Shown in pieces: positions 7,046 to 13,714 of a stretch of DNA of 14,844 nt. The stretch comes from Candidatus Kapaibacterium sp. (GTDB lineage: Bacteria > Bacteroidota > Ignavibacteria > Kapaibacteriales > HRBIN21). The notes under the pieces are model-generated. The model had not been told where the DNA came from and ran no database searches. It saw nothing but the letters and a program-made list of their open reading frames with translations. A program made the translations under genes and the position numbers. The DNA lies in assembly GCA_025055465.1 (NCBI GenBank), contig JANWXA010000021.1, positions 1 to 14,844 on the forward strand, in the 5' to 3' direction. Each line of letters opens with the position of its first letter. Positions within the stretch are counted from its first letter, which is position 1.

Positions 7046-7588
7046 CTATAACTCCCACGGTGGACGCTCTAACCACTCTGGGGGCAAGACAACCGGAGTG
7101 AAAGCGGGATTGGACTCATTGCTCTGCCGCACGGTTTGCATCAGATGCTGCCGATAGGCGAGGACTTTATCCAGCAGATCTGGCTGTGTCGTTGATAGGA
7201 TCTGTACTGCCAGCAGCCCGGCATTTCGTCCGCCACCGACGGCCACGGTTGCTACTGGTACTCCTGCTGGCATTTGTACGATGGAAAGCAGCGAGTCCTG
7301 GCCATGAAGGTAACGTGAGGGGATGGGTACTCCAATGACGGGTAATGGGGAGAATGCTGCTAACATGCCGGGCAGGTGTGCAGCCCCGCCTGCCCCGGCA
7401 ATGAGGACTTTAAGTCCGCGTCGGTGAGCGGTTTTTCCGTACCACGCCATGTCCCATGGAGTTCTGTGGGCTGAAAGGACCCGCATTTCATACAGTACGT
7501 CAAATTCCCGGCATACATCAGCAGCTTCCTGCATCACTTCTAAATCGGATTCGCTTCCCATCACGATGCCGACCAATGGAGTTCCCAT
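7046..7588 (-). CDS. purE: N5-carboxyaminoimidazole ribonucleotide mutase
   Basis: Purine biosynthesis enzyme of the cytosol that moves the carboxyl group of N5-CAIR to give CAIR; PurK normally supplies the substrate but is not in this window. 180 residues, slightly long because of a proline-rich tail of about 20 residues. Class I features are visible: GIVMGSESDLEVM near 7-19, SAHRTP at 39-44 with the conserved histidine, GAGGAAHLPGM near 65-75, and GGGRNAGLLA near 118-127. That last loop is two residues shorter than in E. coli PurE, as in Bacteroidota homologues. A GAGGG stretch (7596-7600) seven bases before the ATG supports the start. It begins 18 bases after engB. Confidence 0.95.
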   Translation of the reverse strand: MGTPLVGIVMGSESDLEVMQEAADVCREFDVLYEMRVLSAHRTPWDMAWYGKTAHRRGLKVLIAGAGGAAHLPGMLAAFSPLPVIGVPIPSRYLHGQDSLLSIVQMPAGVPVATVAVGGGRNAGLLAVQILSTTQPDLLDKVLAYRQHLMQTVRQSNESNPAFTPVVLPPEWLERPPWEL

Positions 7589-7606
7589 AGCGTTGCCCTC
7601 TTATTG

Positions 7607-8191
7607 TTACACCGGTGCCATGCAGTATCGCCGGATAATAGCCAGCAGGGCATCGCGTCCAAGGCCTGTTCGAGCGGAGGTTGGAAGCACTTCCACCACA
7701 TATCGGTACTGCTGTAGATAGGATTCTACCTGGGCCTGTTGTCGCTGGAGGGCTGATAGAGGGAGTTTGTCAGATTTCGTCAGCACAACAACGAAGGGAG
7801 ATTCTCGGTTTTCCAGCAATTCGATGATCGCCATGTCCCACGGACCGAGGACGCGGCGGGAGTCTACCAGCACGCAGGTTAGGCGGAGCTGTGAACGGTG
7901 CTGTAGGTATGTGCGAATAAGCTGAGTCCATCCCTGGCGTTGGTGCTGTGAGACAGCAGCATAACCAACCCCAGGCAGGTCCACCCACATCCAGCTCTTT
8001 TCTACGAGGTAGAAGTTGATCGTGCGGGTGCAGCCTGGCGTTTGACTGGTTCGGGCTATCTGGGCCAGCAGTAGCCGATTTAGAAGGGACGACTTGCCGA
8101 CGTTGGAACGCCCGGCGAATGCCACTTCGGGGTATGGGGTCTGAGGAAATTGGGCTATGGAAACAGCACTTCGGTAAAGATCGGCGTGCAC
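7607..8191 (-). CDS. engB: Ribosome-assembly GTPase EngB/YsxC (YihA family)
   Basis: Small essential GTPase known in other bacteria to act in large-subunit assembly. 194 residues. GTP motifs in order: G1 GRSNVGKSS at 27-35, G2 threonine in the TPGCTRTINF stretch near 51-60, G3 DLPGVG at 71-76, G4 TKSDK at 138-142, and G5 SA near 172-173. The start is GTG: the frame has a stop seven codons upstream and no ATG between, and GGGGGA lies three bases before the GTG. It sits 18 bases after rplQ, a location consistent with a ribosome job and co-expression with ribosomal proteins. Known as engB, ysxC or yihA in different species. Confidence 0.95.
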   Translation of the reverse strand: MHADLYRSAVSIAQFPQTPYPEVAFAGRSNVGKSSLLNRLLLAQIARTSQTPGCTRTINFYLVEKSWMWVDLPGVGYAAVSQHQRQGWTQLIRTYLQHRSQLRLTCVLVDSRRVLGPWDMAIIELLENRESPFVVVLTKSDKLPLSALQRQQAQVESYLQQYRYVVEVLPTSARTGLGRDALLAIIRRYCMAPV

Positions 8192-8209
8192 GGTTCCCCC
8201 ATGGTTGCA

Positions 8210-8677
8210 TCAAGAGGGTTTCTGTGCTGGTGTACTCTGTGATGGCTTGGTAGCGGTACTTTCCTGGGGGCCCGCCCAGTCAACGAGTTCGATGATAGCG
8301 CTGCGAGCACCGTCGCCGCGTCTATACAAGCCTAACTTGACAATACGTGTGTAGCCACCAGGGCGTTCCAGCACTTTTGGCGCTATTGCACCAAAGAGCT
8401 CTTGTAAAGCTTTCTTGTTGTGGACAAACCTCCCTACGAAGCGCCGTTGATGCAGGTCCACAGTCCATCCATTGGGTAAGCGCCCATGCTGTTCCCGCAG
8501 TACAGCTTTTTTTGCACGGGTAATGAGGTGCTCTATAAACGGGCGTAACGCCTTTGCTTTTGCTTCAGTTGTCACGATTCGCTTGTGTAGGATAAGAGCG
8601 GTAGCCAGGTGGCACAGTAGAGCCTTACGGTGGCTGCGCGTTCGTTTCATTTTCTGAACGGTGTCCCGGTGACGCAT
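8210..8677 (-). CDS. rplQ: 50S ribosomal protein L17 (bL17)
   Basis: Large-subunit protein near the peptide exit tunnel. 155 residues: the conserved core starts MRHRDTVQKMKRTRSHRKALL and includes LILHKRIVTTEAKAKALRPFIE, then PGGYTRIVKLGLYRRGDGARSAIIELV near 106-132. The basic core is followed by a low-complexity tail of about 20 residues rich in serine, threonine, proline and lysine, such as many Bacteroidota homologues carry. It closes the alpha-type operon as usual after rpoA. There is no Shine-Dalgarno sequence before the ATG. The 27-28 base gap from rpoA holds most of one copy of the 14-base repeat described separately. Confidence 0.97.
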   Translation of the reverse strand: MRHRDTVQKMKRTRSHRKALLCHLATALILHKRIVTTEAKAKALRPFIEHLITRAKKAVLREQHGRLPNGWTVDLHQRRFVGRFVHNKKALQELFGAIAPKVLERPGGYTRIVKLGLYRRGDGARSAIIELVDWAGPQESTATKPSQSTPAQKPS

Positions 8678-8697
8678 AGGAAACTGATGAACCGTGA

Positions 8698-8711
8698 GGT
8701 GATACCTAACC
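8698..8711 (-). repeat. 14-base direct repeat, copy 2 (rpoA stop codon)
   Basis: GGTTAGGTATCACC on the minus strand, identical to copy 1 at 9729-9742. Here it spans the rpoA stop: the GGT is the last glycine codon, TAG is the stop, and the rest lies in the rpoA-rplQ gap. In RNA, AGGT-ATC-ACCT could form a four-pair hairpin. I found no third copy in the other intergenic gaps. Confidence 0.7.
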
Positions 8712-9713
8712 TGCCTTCTCTTCCAGCTCCTCTGGGCTCATGCCCAGGCGGAGTCCATAGAGTTCCAGAGCCCTTTGGATTTCGTCAATTGCTCGTGGAC
8801 CGATTCCGCGCTCGCGCTGGAGCTCAGCAGGATCCCAGCGCACCAGCTCGCTTACGGTCTTGATACCCAGGGAGAGTAAGCGGTGAAGCGTTCGAGCGCT
8901 TACGCCCAGGTGGTCTACCGGCGTTGCCAACAGTCGGCTGACCGACGTAGTAGCGATGTACTCTTCGGTCTGTGTCACCGTGGGAGTAGTCGGTATCCCT
9001 TCAGCGGCGACCATTGTGGGGAGGGTGAAAAAGAGCTGGAGGTGTTGTTGAAGGAGTTGAGCAGCGTAGCGGACTGCGTCGTAAGCTGTGATGCTGCCGT
9101 CGGTTTTGACCTCCAGAAGAAGCCGGTCATAGTCTGTACGGCGTCCGACACGGAAGGGTTCAACGTGGAGGGCTACCTGGCGGATTGGGGAGAAGAGCCC
9201 GTCTATGGGCAGCATCCCCACGGGGGCATCGTCTAAGACAATTTCTTCGGCCGGAACATAGCCACGACCGCGCAATACACGCAATTCCACTTCTAACTTC
9301 GCATCTTCTGCTAAGGTAGCAATATGGAGCTCTGGGTTAAGGACCTCAATTTCGGCTGAAGCTCGTTGAATGTCGGCCGCAGTCCATTCGCCCGGACCCT
9401 GGAGGTTGAGCCGGATTCGGACAGGGCGTTCTGGCATCAGCATGCGAAGGCGAACCTGCTTGAGATTGAGCAGTATCTCGACCACATCTTCTACCACTCC
9501 AGGGATTGTTTGAAATTCGTGCAATACACCGCTGATGCGCACTCCAACAATAGCTGCCCCGGGTATAGAAGAAAGTAGAATGCGGCGAAGCGCGTTCCCT
9601 ATCGTTGTTCCATAGCCCCGCTCCAACGGCTGCAGGATGAATTTGGCAGAGTGCGGTGTAGAGGAAGGATCTATTAGAATGCGTTCCGGCATTAGCAACT
9701 CTGCTATCGTCAT
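8706..9713 (-). CDS. rpoA: DNA-directed RNA polymerase subunit alpha
   Basis: Scaffold of RNA polymerase and target of upstream promoter elements and activators. 335 residues. The amino-terminal dimerisation domain shows LERGYGTTIGNALRRILLSS near 30-49 and TIPGVVEDVVEILLNLKQV near 69-87, then a linker of about 30 residues rich in threonine, then a C-terminal domain from about 265 to 325. The C-terminal domain aligns without gaps to E. coli alpha over 61 residues: R274 matches R265, G305 matches G296 and E311 matches E302, but the positions of N268, C269, K298 and S299 are H277, R278, R307 and A308. The frame is open 21 codons further upstream into rpsK; the ATG used gives the usual amino terminus. 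It follows rpsK by 32 bases, with no rpsD between. Confidence 0.97.
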   Translation of the reverse strand: MTIAELLMPERILIDPSSTPHSAKFILQPLERGYGTTIGNALRRILLSSIPGAAIVGVRISGVLHEFQTIPGVVEDVVEILLNLKQVRLRMLMPERPVRIRLNLQGPGEWTAADIQRASAEIEVLNPELHIATLAEDAKLEVELRVLRGRGYVPAEEIVLDDAPVGMLPIDGLFSPIRQVALHVEPFRVGRRTDYDRLLLEVKTDGSITAYDAVRYAAQLLQQHLQLFFTLPTMVAAEGIPTTPTVTQTEEYIATTSVSRLLATPVDHLGVSARTLHRLLSLGIKTVSELVRWDPAELQRERGIGPRAIDEIQRALELYGLRLGMSPEELEEKAG

Positions 9714-9728
9714 GGAAGGGTGTTCGTT

Positions 9729-9742
9729 GGTGATACCTAACC
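9729..9742 (-). repeat. 14-base direct repeat, copy 1 (rpsK-rpoA gap)
   Basis: GGTTAGGTATCACC on the minus strand, beginning three bases after the rpsK stop and ending 15 bases before the rpoA ATG. It is identical to copy 2 at 8698-8711. Together with two following bases it can fold in RNA as GTT-A-GGT-ATC-ACC-AAC (9726-9741): six pairs with one bulged A. Function unknown; an RNA-level control site or a scar of rearrangement are both possible. Confidence 0.7.
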
Positions 9743-9745
9743 GAC

Positions 9746-10135
9746 TCAGACCCGCCGCCGCTTCGGGGGGCGGCAACCATTATGAGGCACCGGTGTTGCA
9801 TCAACGATGGAGAGAATTTCCAGCCCAGCTTGCGCGACTGCTCGGATGGCAGCTTCGCGGCCAGCACCTGGGCCCTTGACAACAACATCCACTTTCCGTA
9901 ACCCCATATCATAGGCTTCCTTCGCTGCCCGCTCAGCAGCCAGCTGTGCTGCATAGGGGGTGCTCTTCTTAGTCCCCCGAAAGCCGATACGACCGCCGGA
10001 AGACCATGTCAGGACGTTCCCATATGGATCTGTGACCGTTACAATCGTATTGTTGAACGTGGCTTGAATGAGAACTCGACCATGGATTTCTGTGACAGTC
10101 TTCTTCTTTGTGCGTTTACCCTTTGGTGCTGCCAT
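9746..10135 (-). CDS. rpsK: 30S ribosomal protein S11 (uS11)
   Basis: Small-subunit platform protein that binds near the 16S rRNA 690 and 720 loops. 129 residues, a normal length: basic amino-terminal tail KGKRTKKK, then the core ATFNNTIVTVTD, GNVLTWSSGG near 39-48, STPYAAQLAAE, the glycine-rich KGPGAGREAAIRA near 87-99, and the highly conserved end DATPVPHNGCRPPKRRRV. Start and end are unambiguous. There is no Shine-Dalgarno sequence before the ATG, and the gap from rpsM is 20 bases. In most of this phylum rpsD would follow directly; here rpoA does. Confidence 0.97.
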   Translation of the reverse strand: MAAPKGKRTKKKTVTEIHGRVLIQATFNNTIVTVTDPYGNVLTWSSGGRIGFRGTKKSTPYAAQLAAERAAKEAYDMGLRKVDVVVKGPGAGREAAIRAVAQAGLEILSIVDATPVPHNGCRPPKRRRV

Positions 10136-10155
10136 GATCTATAGAGTTGATGGAA

Positions 10156-10533
10156 CTACTTTTTGACGGCTTTCTTCTTTCCGGCAACGGTCTTGCGTCT
10201 TCCTTTCCGGGTGCGTGCATTTGTTCGAGTCCGCTGGCCCCGGACAGGCAGCCCCATCCTGTGGCGGAGGCCTCGATAGCAGCCGATGTCCATAAGCCGT
10301 TTGATGTTCATCTGGATCTCGCTGCGGAGCTGCCCTTCTACCTTGTAATCCTGAACGACGGAACGGATGCGGGCAATTTCCTCGTCGGTCCACTCTAGAA
10401 CCTTCTTCATTGGATTTACTTCTGCCCTCTGGAGAGCCTCCATCGCCCGTGTCCGTCCAATTCCGTAGATGTACGTCAGGGCGATAAAGCCGCGCTTGTT
10501 TTTAGGCAAGTCTACACCAGCAATGCGTGCCAT
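10156..10533 (-). CDS. rpsM: 30S ribosomal protein S13 (uS13)
   Basis: Head protein of the small subunit that contacts the large subunit and the P-site tRNA. 125 residues. It shows the family start MARIAGVDLPKNKR, TYIYGIGRTRAMEAL near 21-35, the EGQLRSEIQMNIKRL segment near 66-80, and the signature GCYRGLRHRMGLPVRGQRT near 84-102, followed by a lysine- and arginine-rich tail that reaches toward the P site. The ATG is preceded by AGGAGGA seven bases away, the strongest Shine-Dalgarno sequence in the window. It lies 22 bases after rpmJ. Confidence 0.97.
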   Translation of the reverse strand: MARIAGVDLPKNKRGFIALTYIYGIGRTRAMEALQRAEVNPMKKVLEWTDEEIARIRSVVQDYKVEGQLRSEIQMNIKRLMDIGCYRGLRHRMGLPVRGQRTRTNARTRKGRRKTVAGKKKAVKK

Positions 10534-10540
10534 GGTTGCT

Positions 10541-10547
10541 TCCTCCT
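10541..10547 (-). promoter_or_regulatory. Strong Shine-Dalgarno sequence for rpsM
   Basis: AGGAGGA on the minus strand, seven bases before the rpsM ATG. It stands out because several neighbours (rpsK, rpoA, rplQ, the EamA transporter gene) have no recognisable Shine-Dalgarno sequence, as is common in Bacteroidota. It fixes the rpsM start. Confidence 0.75.
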
Positions 10548-10555
10548 ATTCGGCT

Positions 10556-10672
10556 TTACCCTTGGCGCTGCTTGAAGCGAGGGTTCTTCTTGTTGATAAT
10601 GTAAAGGCGTCCTTTGCGCCGTACGATTTTATCGTCGGAATGTCGTTGCTTAACGGAGGCTTGGACCTTCAT
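10556..10672 (-). CDS. rpmJ: 50S ribosomal protein L36 (bL36), zinc-free form
   Basis: Very small protein of the large subunit, 38 residues. It translates as MKVQASVKQRHSDDKIVRR followed by KGRLYIINKKNPRFKQRQG. The usual zinc ligands of bL36 (Cys-Cys-Cys-His) are gone: there is no cysteine at all, and only one histidine, so this is the zinc-independent (C-minus) type. The tail NKKNPRFKQRQG is the form I associate with Bacteroidota. It lies between infA (24-base gap) and rpsM (22-base gap), its standard place. Confidence 0.95.
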   Translation of the reverse strand: MKVQASVKQRHSDDKIVRRKGRLYIINKKNPRFKQRQG

Positions 10673-10696
10673 TGGTTTGCTACCTCGCTGTTGTTG

Positions 10697-10915
10697 CTAC
10701 TTATACCGGTAGACGATGCGCCCTTTAGTGAGATCGTACGGAGAAAGCTCCAATGTAACACGATCGCCAGGCAAAATTTTGATGTAGTTGAGGCGCATTT
10801 TGCCTGAAATATGGGCGGTGACCCTATGGCCGCTGTCCAGTCGGACAACAAACTGGGTGCCTGGAAGGCTCTCCTCCACGATACCATCAACGCGGATGGA
10901 TTGCTCCTTGGGCAT
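10697..10915 (-). CDS. infA: Translation initiation factor IF-1
   Basis: Binds the A site of the small subunit during initiation. 72 residues forming one S1/OB-fold domain, the exact family size: IRVDGIVEESLPGTQFVVRL at the start, GHRVTAHISGKMRLNYIKI near 29-47, then GDRVTLELSPYDLTKGRIVYRYK to the end. It starts four bases after the map stop codon and precedes rpmJ. The close spacing suggests map and infA are translated from one message. Confidence 0.97.
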   Translation of the reverse strand: MPKEQSIRVDGIVEESLPGTQFVVRLDSGHRVTAHISGKMRLNYIKILPGDRVTLELSPYDLTKGRIVYRYK

Positions 10916-10919
10916 GTGC

Positions 10920-11702
10920 TTACCACTGGGTCAGTACGACTGGTGGCACCGCTACAAGCACTGTGTGCTCGAAGTGGGCTGCCAGAGAGTTGTCGGCGGT
11001 ACAGACTGTCCACCCATCGGACGCAACACGGATATTGGGAAGCCCTGCAGCTACCATTGGCTCTATTGCCAGTGCTTGTCCTGCACGGAGGCGTTCGTTC
11101 GGGAAGCGCCACCGCCAATTCCCTGTCGGAACGAAGTTCGGAATAGAGGGCACCTCATGTAAACGGCGCCCAATCCCGTGGCCAGTGAGCTCCCGAACCA
11201 CGGAGTAATTGTGACGCTCAACGTGATACTGAATTGCGGCAGCGATATCGTAGACGCGCTTTCCCGGTGTTGCTTGCTCGATGCCGAGCCACAGCGCTTC
11301 TTCGGTTATCTTCAACAAGTGCTGGGCTGCTGGGCTAATCTGCCCAATGCCCACAGTGAAGGCTGCATCGGCATAGTACCCGTGCTTGCGAACACCACAG
11401 TCTATAGAAACTATGTGTCCCTCCTCCAATTTCCGTTCTATACTGGGGACGCCGTGGACGACCTCGTGGTCTATCGAGATGCAGAGTGAGTGGGAATATC
11501 GCCGACCGTCTACAACGTACCCTTTGAAGGCAGGTTCAGCCCCCTGTGAACGGATTAGCTCCTCTGCTATGGAGTCCAGCTCCAATGTAGACACTCCTGG
11601 GCGTAGTTCTTTGCGGATACGCAGTAGGACATTGGAGAGCACCTGGGCAGCCTGTTCCAGCCCGATCCGGGCCGAGCTCAATATGGTAGGGAAGGATCGC
11701 AT
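10920..11702 (-). CDS. map: Methionine aminopeptidase, type I
   Basis: Removes the initiator methionine from nascent proteins at the ribosome. 260 residues from the ATG. The pita-bread fold ligands are all present: substrate-contacting histidine H83 (EVVHGVPS), metal ligands D101 (SIDCG), D112 (YYADAAFT), H175 (TGHGIGRRLHE), E214 (AIEPM) and E245 (HFEHTVLV). No amino-terminal zinc-finger extension is seen, so it is the short bacterial form. The ATG overlaps the secY stop as TGATG; a TTG one codon earlier is an alternative. Having map directly after secY without adk is the arrangement usual in Bacteroidota. Confidence 0.97.
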   Translation of the reverse strand: MRSFPTILSSARIGLEQAAQVLSNVLLRIRKELRPGVSTLELDSIAEELIRSQGAEPAFKGYVVDGRRYSHSLCISIDHEVVHGVPSIERKLEEGHIVSIDCGVRKHGYYADAAFTVGIGQISPAAQHLLKITEEALWLGIEQATPGKRVYDIAAAIQYHVERHNYSVVRELTGHGIGRRLHEVPSIPNFVPTGNWRWRFPNERLRAGQALAIEPMVAAGLPNIRVASDGWTVCTADNSLAAHFEHTVLVAVPPVVLTQW

Positions 11703-13057
11703 CAATACCCACGTGCTACGCCCACTCCCCGTCCGCGTAAACGTCCGCTCTTCATGAAGCCATCGTAGTGGCGCATCAACAGGTAGGATTCTATCTGCTG
11801 CAAAGTGTCCAAAGCCACACCGACCACGATTAGGAGACTGGTGCCCCCGAAGAAGGAAGCTAACTCCGAAGGTACGCTGAGAACATTGTGCACGAAGACA
11901 GGCAGAATTGCCACAATAGCAAGGAATAGTGAGCCCGGCAGGGTAATGCGGGTCAAAACCCGATCGATGTATTCTGCCGTGGGGGCTCCCGGACGAATGC
12001 CCGGAATAAAGCCGCCTTGTTTCTTGATAGTGTCTGCAACTTCCCGAGGGTTGAATACAATGGCGGTGTAGAAATAGGCAAAGAAGACAATCATAACACT
12101 ATAGACGATGGCGTAAAAGAAAGAGCGCTCACTGAAGAGGGCTGCCAGGTTCTCCAGAAAGCGGCTGTCGGGAAAGAAGGTGTAGACAGTTGCTGGAATG
12201 AAAAGAATTGCCTGGGCAAAGACTATCGGCATGACACCAGAGGTATTGACCCGCAACGGAAGGTATTGTGTTGTACCGCCGTACACTTTGCGCCCAACGA
12301 CTCGCCGGGCGTATTGTACAGGAATACGGCGAAGCCCTTGGGTAACGTAGACGACGGCGGTGACAATTGCTGCCAGCAGCGCCAGAATAATGATATCAGT
12401 TACCCATAGGCGGGAGCCCACGCTGATGAGCTGGATTTCTTGAGCGAGGGCAATAGGTAAGCGAGCAATAATGCCGATGAACAGGATGAGAGAAATACCA
12501 TTCCCAATGCCGCGTTCGGTGATCTGCTCCCCCAGCCACATCAGGAAGACGGTGCCTGCTGTCATAAAAACGATGGCGCTCAGGGTAAAGCCCAAACCTG
12601 GATGGGGGACAACGGGTCCACCATTAGGGACTTGCATGCTGGTAAGCTTGATGCTAACTCCCCAGGCCTGCAGGGCTGCGATGAAAACGGTCAAGACCCG
12701 AGTATACTGGTTGATTTTCCTCCGTCCTTCCTCGCCTTCCCGTTGCAGGCGCTGTACTTCTGGGATGACAGCGGCTGCTAACTGTAAAATGATGGAAGCA
12801 GAGATGTATGGCATAATGCCCAGGGCAAAGATCGCTGCGTTAGAGAAGGCTCCTCCAACGAAAAGATCGTAGAGCCCGAACAGGGTGTTATCCATCCCCA
12901 GGCCAGAAACCTGCTCCAGGGCGTAGACATCTATTCCTGGCAATGTAATGTGGCTCCCGATACGCACAGCGACCAACACGCCCAGGGTAAAAAGAATACG
13001 CTGGCGTAGCTCCTCAATGCGCCAGATATTTTTCAGTGTCTCAAGAAAGCGTGCCAT
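11702..13057 (-). CDS. secY: Protein translocase subunit SecY
   Basis: Channel-forming subunit of the SecYEG translocon in the inner membrane. 451 residues with ten expected membrane helices. Recognisable parts: cytoplasmic amino terminus FLETLKNIWRIEELRQRI, the first helix and plug region near 20-75, PYISASIILQL near 83-93, the WLGEQITERGIGNGISL motif near 174-190, QYARRVVGRKVYGG near 248-261 in a cytoplasmic loop, and the carboxyl part FFGGTSLLIVVGVALDT near 403-419 ending with MRHYDGFMKSGRLRGRG. Its ATG lies inside the 3' end of rplO, giving a 17-base overlap, and its TGA overlaps the map start. Confidence 0.97.
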   Translation of the reverse strand: MARFLETLKNIWRIEELRQRILFTLGVLVAVRIGSHITLPGIDVYALEQVSGLGMDNTLFGLYDLFVGGAFSNAAIFALGIMPYISASIILQLAAAVIPEVQRLQREGEEGRRKINQYTRVLTVFIAALQAWGVSIKLTSMQVPNGGPVVPHPGLGFTLSAIVFMTAGTVFLMWLGEQITERGIGNGISLILFIGIIARLPIALAQEIQLISVGSRLWVTDIIILALLAAIVTAVVYVTQGLRRIPVQYARRVVGRKVYGGTTQYLPLRVNTSGVMPIVFAQAILFIPATVYTFFPDSRFLENLAALFSERSFFYAIVYSVMIVFFAYFYTAIVFNPREVADTIKKQGGFIPGIRPGAPTAEYIDRVLTRITLPGSLFLAIVAILPVFVHNVLSVPSELASFFGGTSLLIVVGVALDTLQQIESYLLMRHYDGFMKSGRLRGRGVGVARGY

Positions 13058-13517
13058 GATGGACTACCTTCCCGCCGGCTGACATGATTTTTTGTCGAGC
13101 AGTTGCAGAAAAATGGTGAGCGTGGACTTCCAGGGGAGTGGTCAGGTTGCCGTCGCCTAGAATTTTGACTGGCTTGGTTCGGTTGCGGATAAGGCGCAGC
13201 TGGAGGAGGTTGTCCGGAGTAACAGTTGCCCCGGGGGGCAGTTTTCCGTCCTCTACCAACTTTTGCAGGCGTCCGACATTGACCTCTTGGTACTCCGTTC
13301 GACGCGGATTTCGGAAGCCACGCTTTGGCAGCCGGCGATGCAGGGGCATCTGACCTCCTTCAAATCCCGGCGGCTGTGAGAAACCCGAACGTGATTTGTG
13401 GCCCTTGTGCCCTCGCGTCGCCGTCCGCCCGTGTCCGGAACCAACCCCGCGCCCGACGCGCTTCGGTCTTTTCCTTGAACCCCGTGCTGGATGTAGAGAC
13501 CCAATATGGACCGTCAT
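13041..13517 (-). CDS. rplO: 50S ribosomal protein L15 (uL15)
   Basis: Large-subunit assembly protein with a long extended amino-terminal tail. 158 residues: L.P..GSRKRPKRVGRG near 8-24, the glycine- and arginine-rich tail SGHGRTATRGHKGHKSRSG near 27-45, GFEGGQMPLHRRLPKRGF near 51-68, and a globular end containing VKILGDGNLTTPLEVHAHHFS near 117-137. The start is an ATGA overlap with the rpmD stop. The 3' end overlaps secY by 17 bases. This is its standard place in the spc operon. Confidence 0.97.
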   Translation of the reverse strand: MTVHIGSLHPARGSRKRPKRVGRGVGSGHGRTATRGHKGHKSRSGFSQPPGFEGGQMPLHRRLPKRGFRNPRRTEYQEVNVGRLQKLVEDGKLPPGATVTPDNLLQLRLIRNRTKPVKILGDGNLTTPLEVHAHHFSATARQKIMSAGGKVVHHGTLS

Positions 13518-13714
13518 GGTGTTTCCGATACCTCAATTTCCTCGACACGTACTAAATGTTGGACTCGGGCAAGCATCCCCAAAATTTGTGCATTCTTCGG
13601 CAGAATCACGCTCCAATTCGGGCGGCCTAATCCCAGTGCCCGAATAGTGCGTTTCTGCTTTTCTGGAGTACCGATAATGCTACGTACCTGCACTATCTTG
13701 AGCTTGGTTGGCAT
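13514..13714 (-). CDS. rpmD: 50S ribosomal protein L30 (uL30)
   Basis: Small protein of the large subunit, 66 residues with the family pattern: KLKIVQVRSIIGTPEKQKRT at 4-23, then ALGLGRPNWSVILPKNAQI, then GMLARVQHLVRVEEIE at the end. The length is normal for the bacterial form. The ATG lies 35 bases inside the 3' end of rpsE, an unusually long overlap for this operon; the alternative of a shorter L30 would lose the first beta strand, so this start is preferred. It is coupled to rplO by ATGA. Confidence 0.96.
   Translation of the reverse strand: MPTKLKIVQVRSIIGTPEKQKRTIRALGLGRPNWSVILPKNAQILGMLARVQHLVRVEEIEVSETP

Noticed and set aside
9714..9776. Start of rpoA 21 codons earlier, inside rpsK
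   Set aside because: The extra residues do not resemble alpha amino termini and overlap the conserved end of S11; the ATG at 9713 gives the usual protein.
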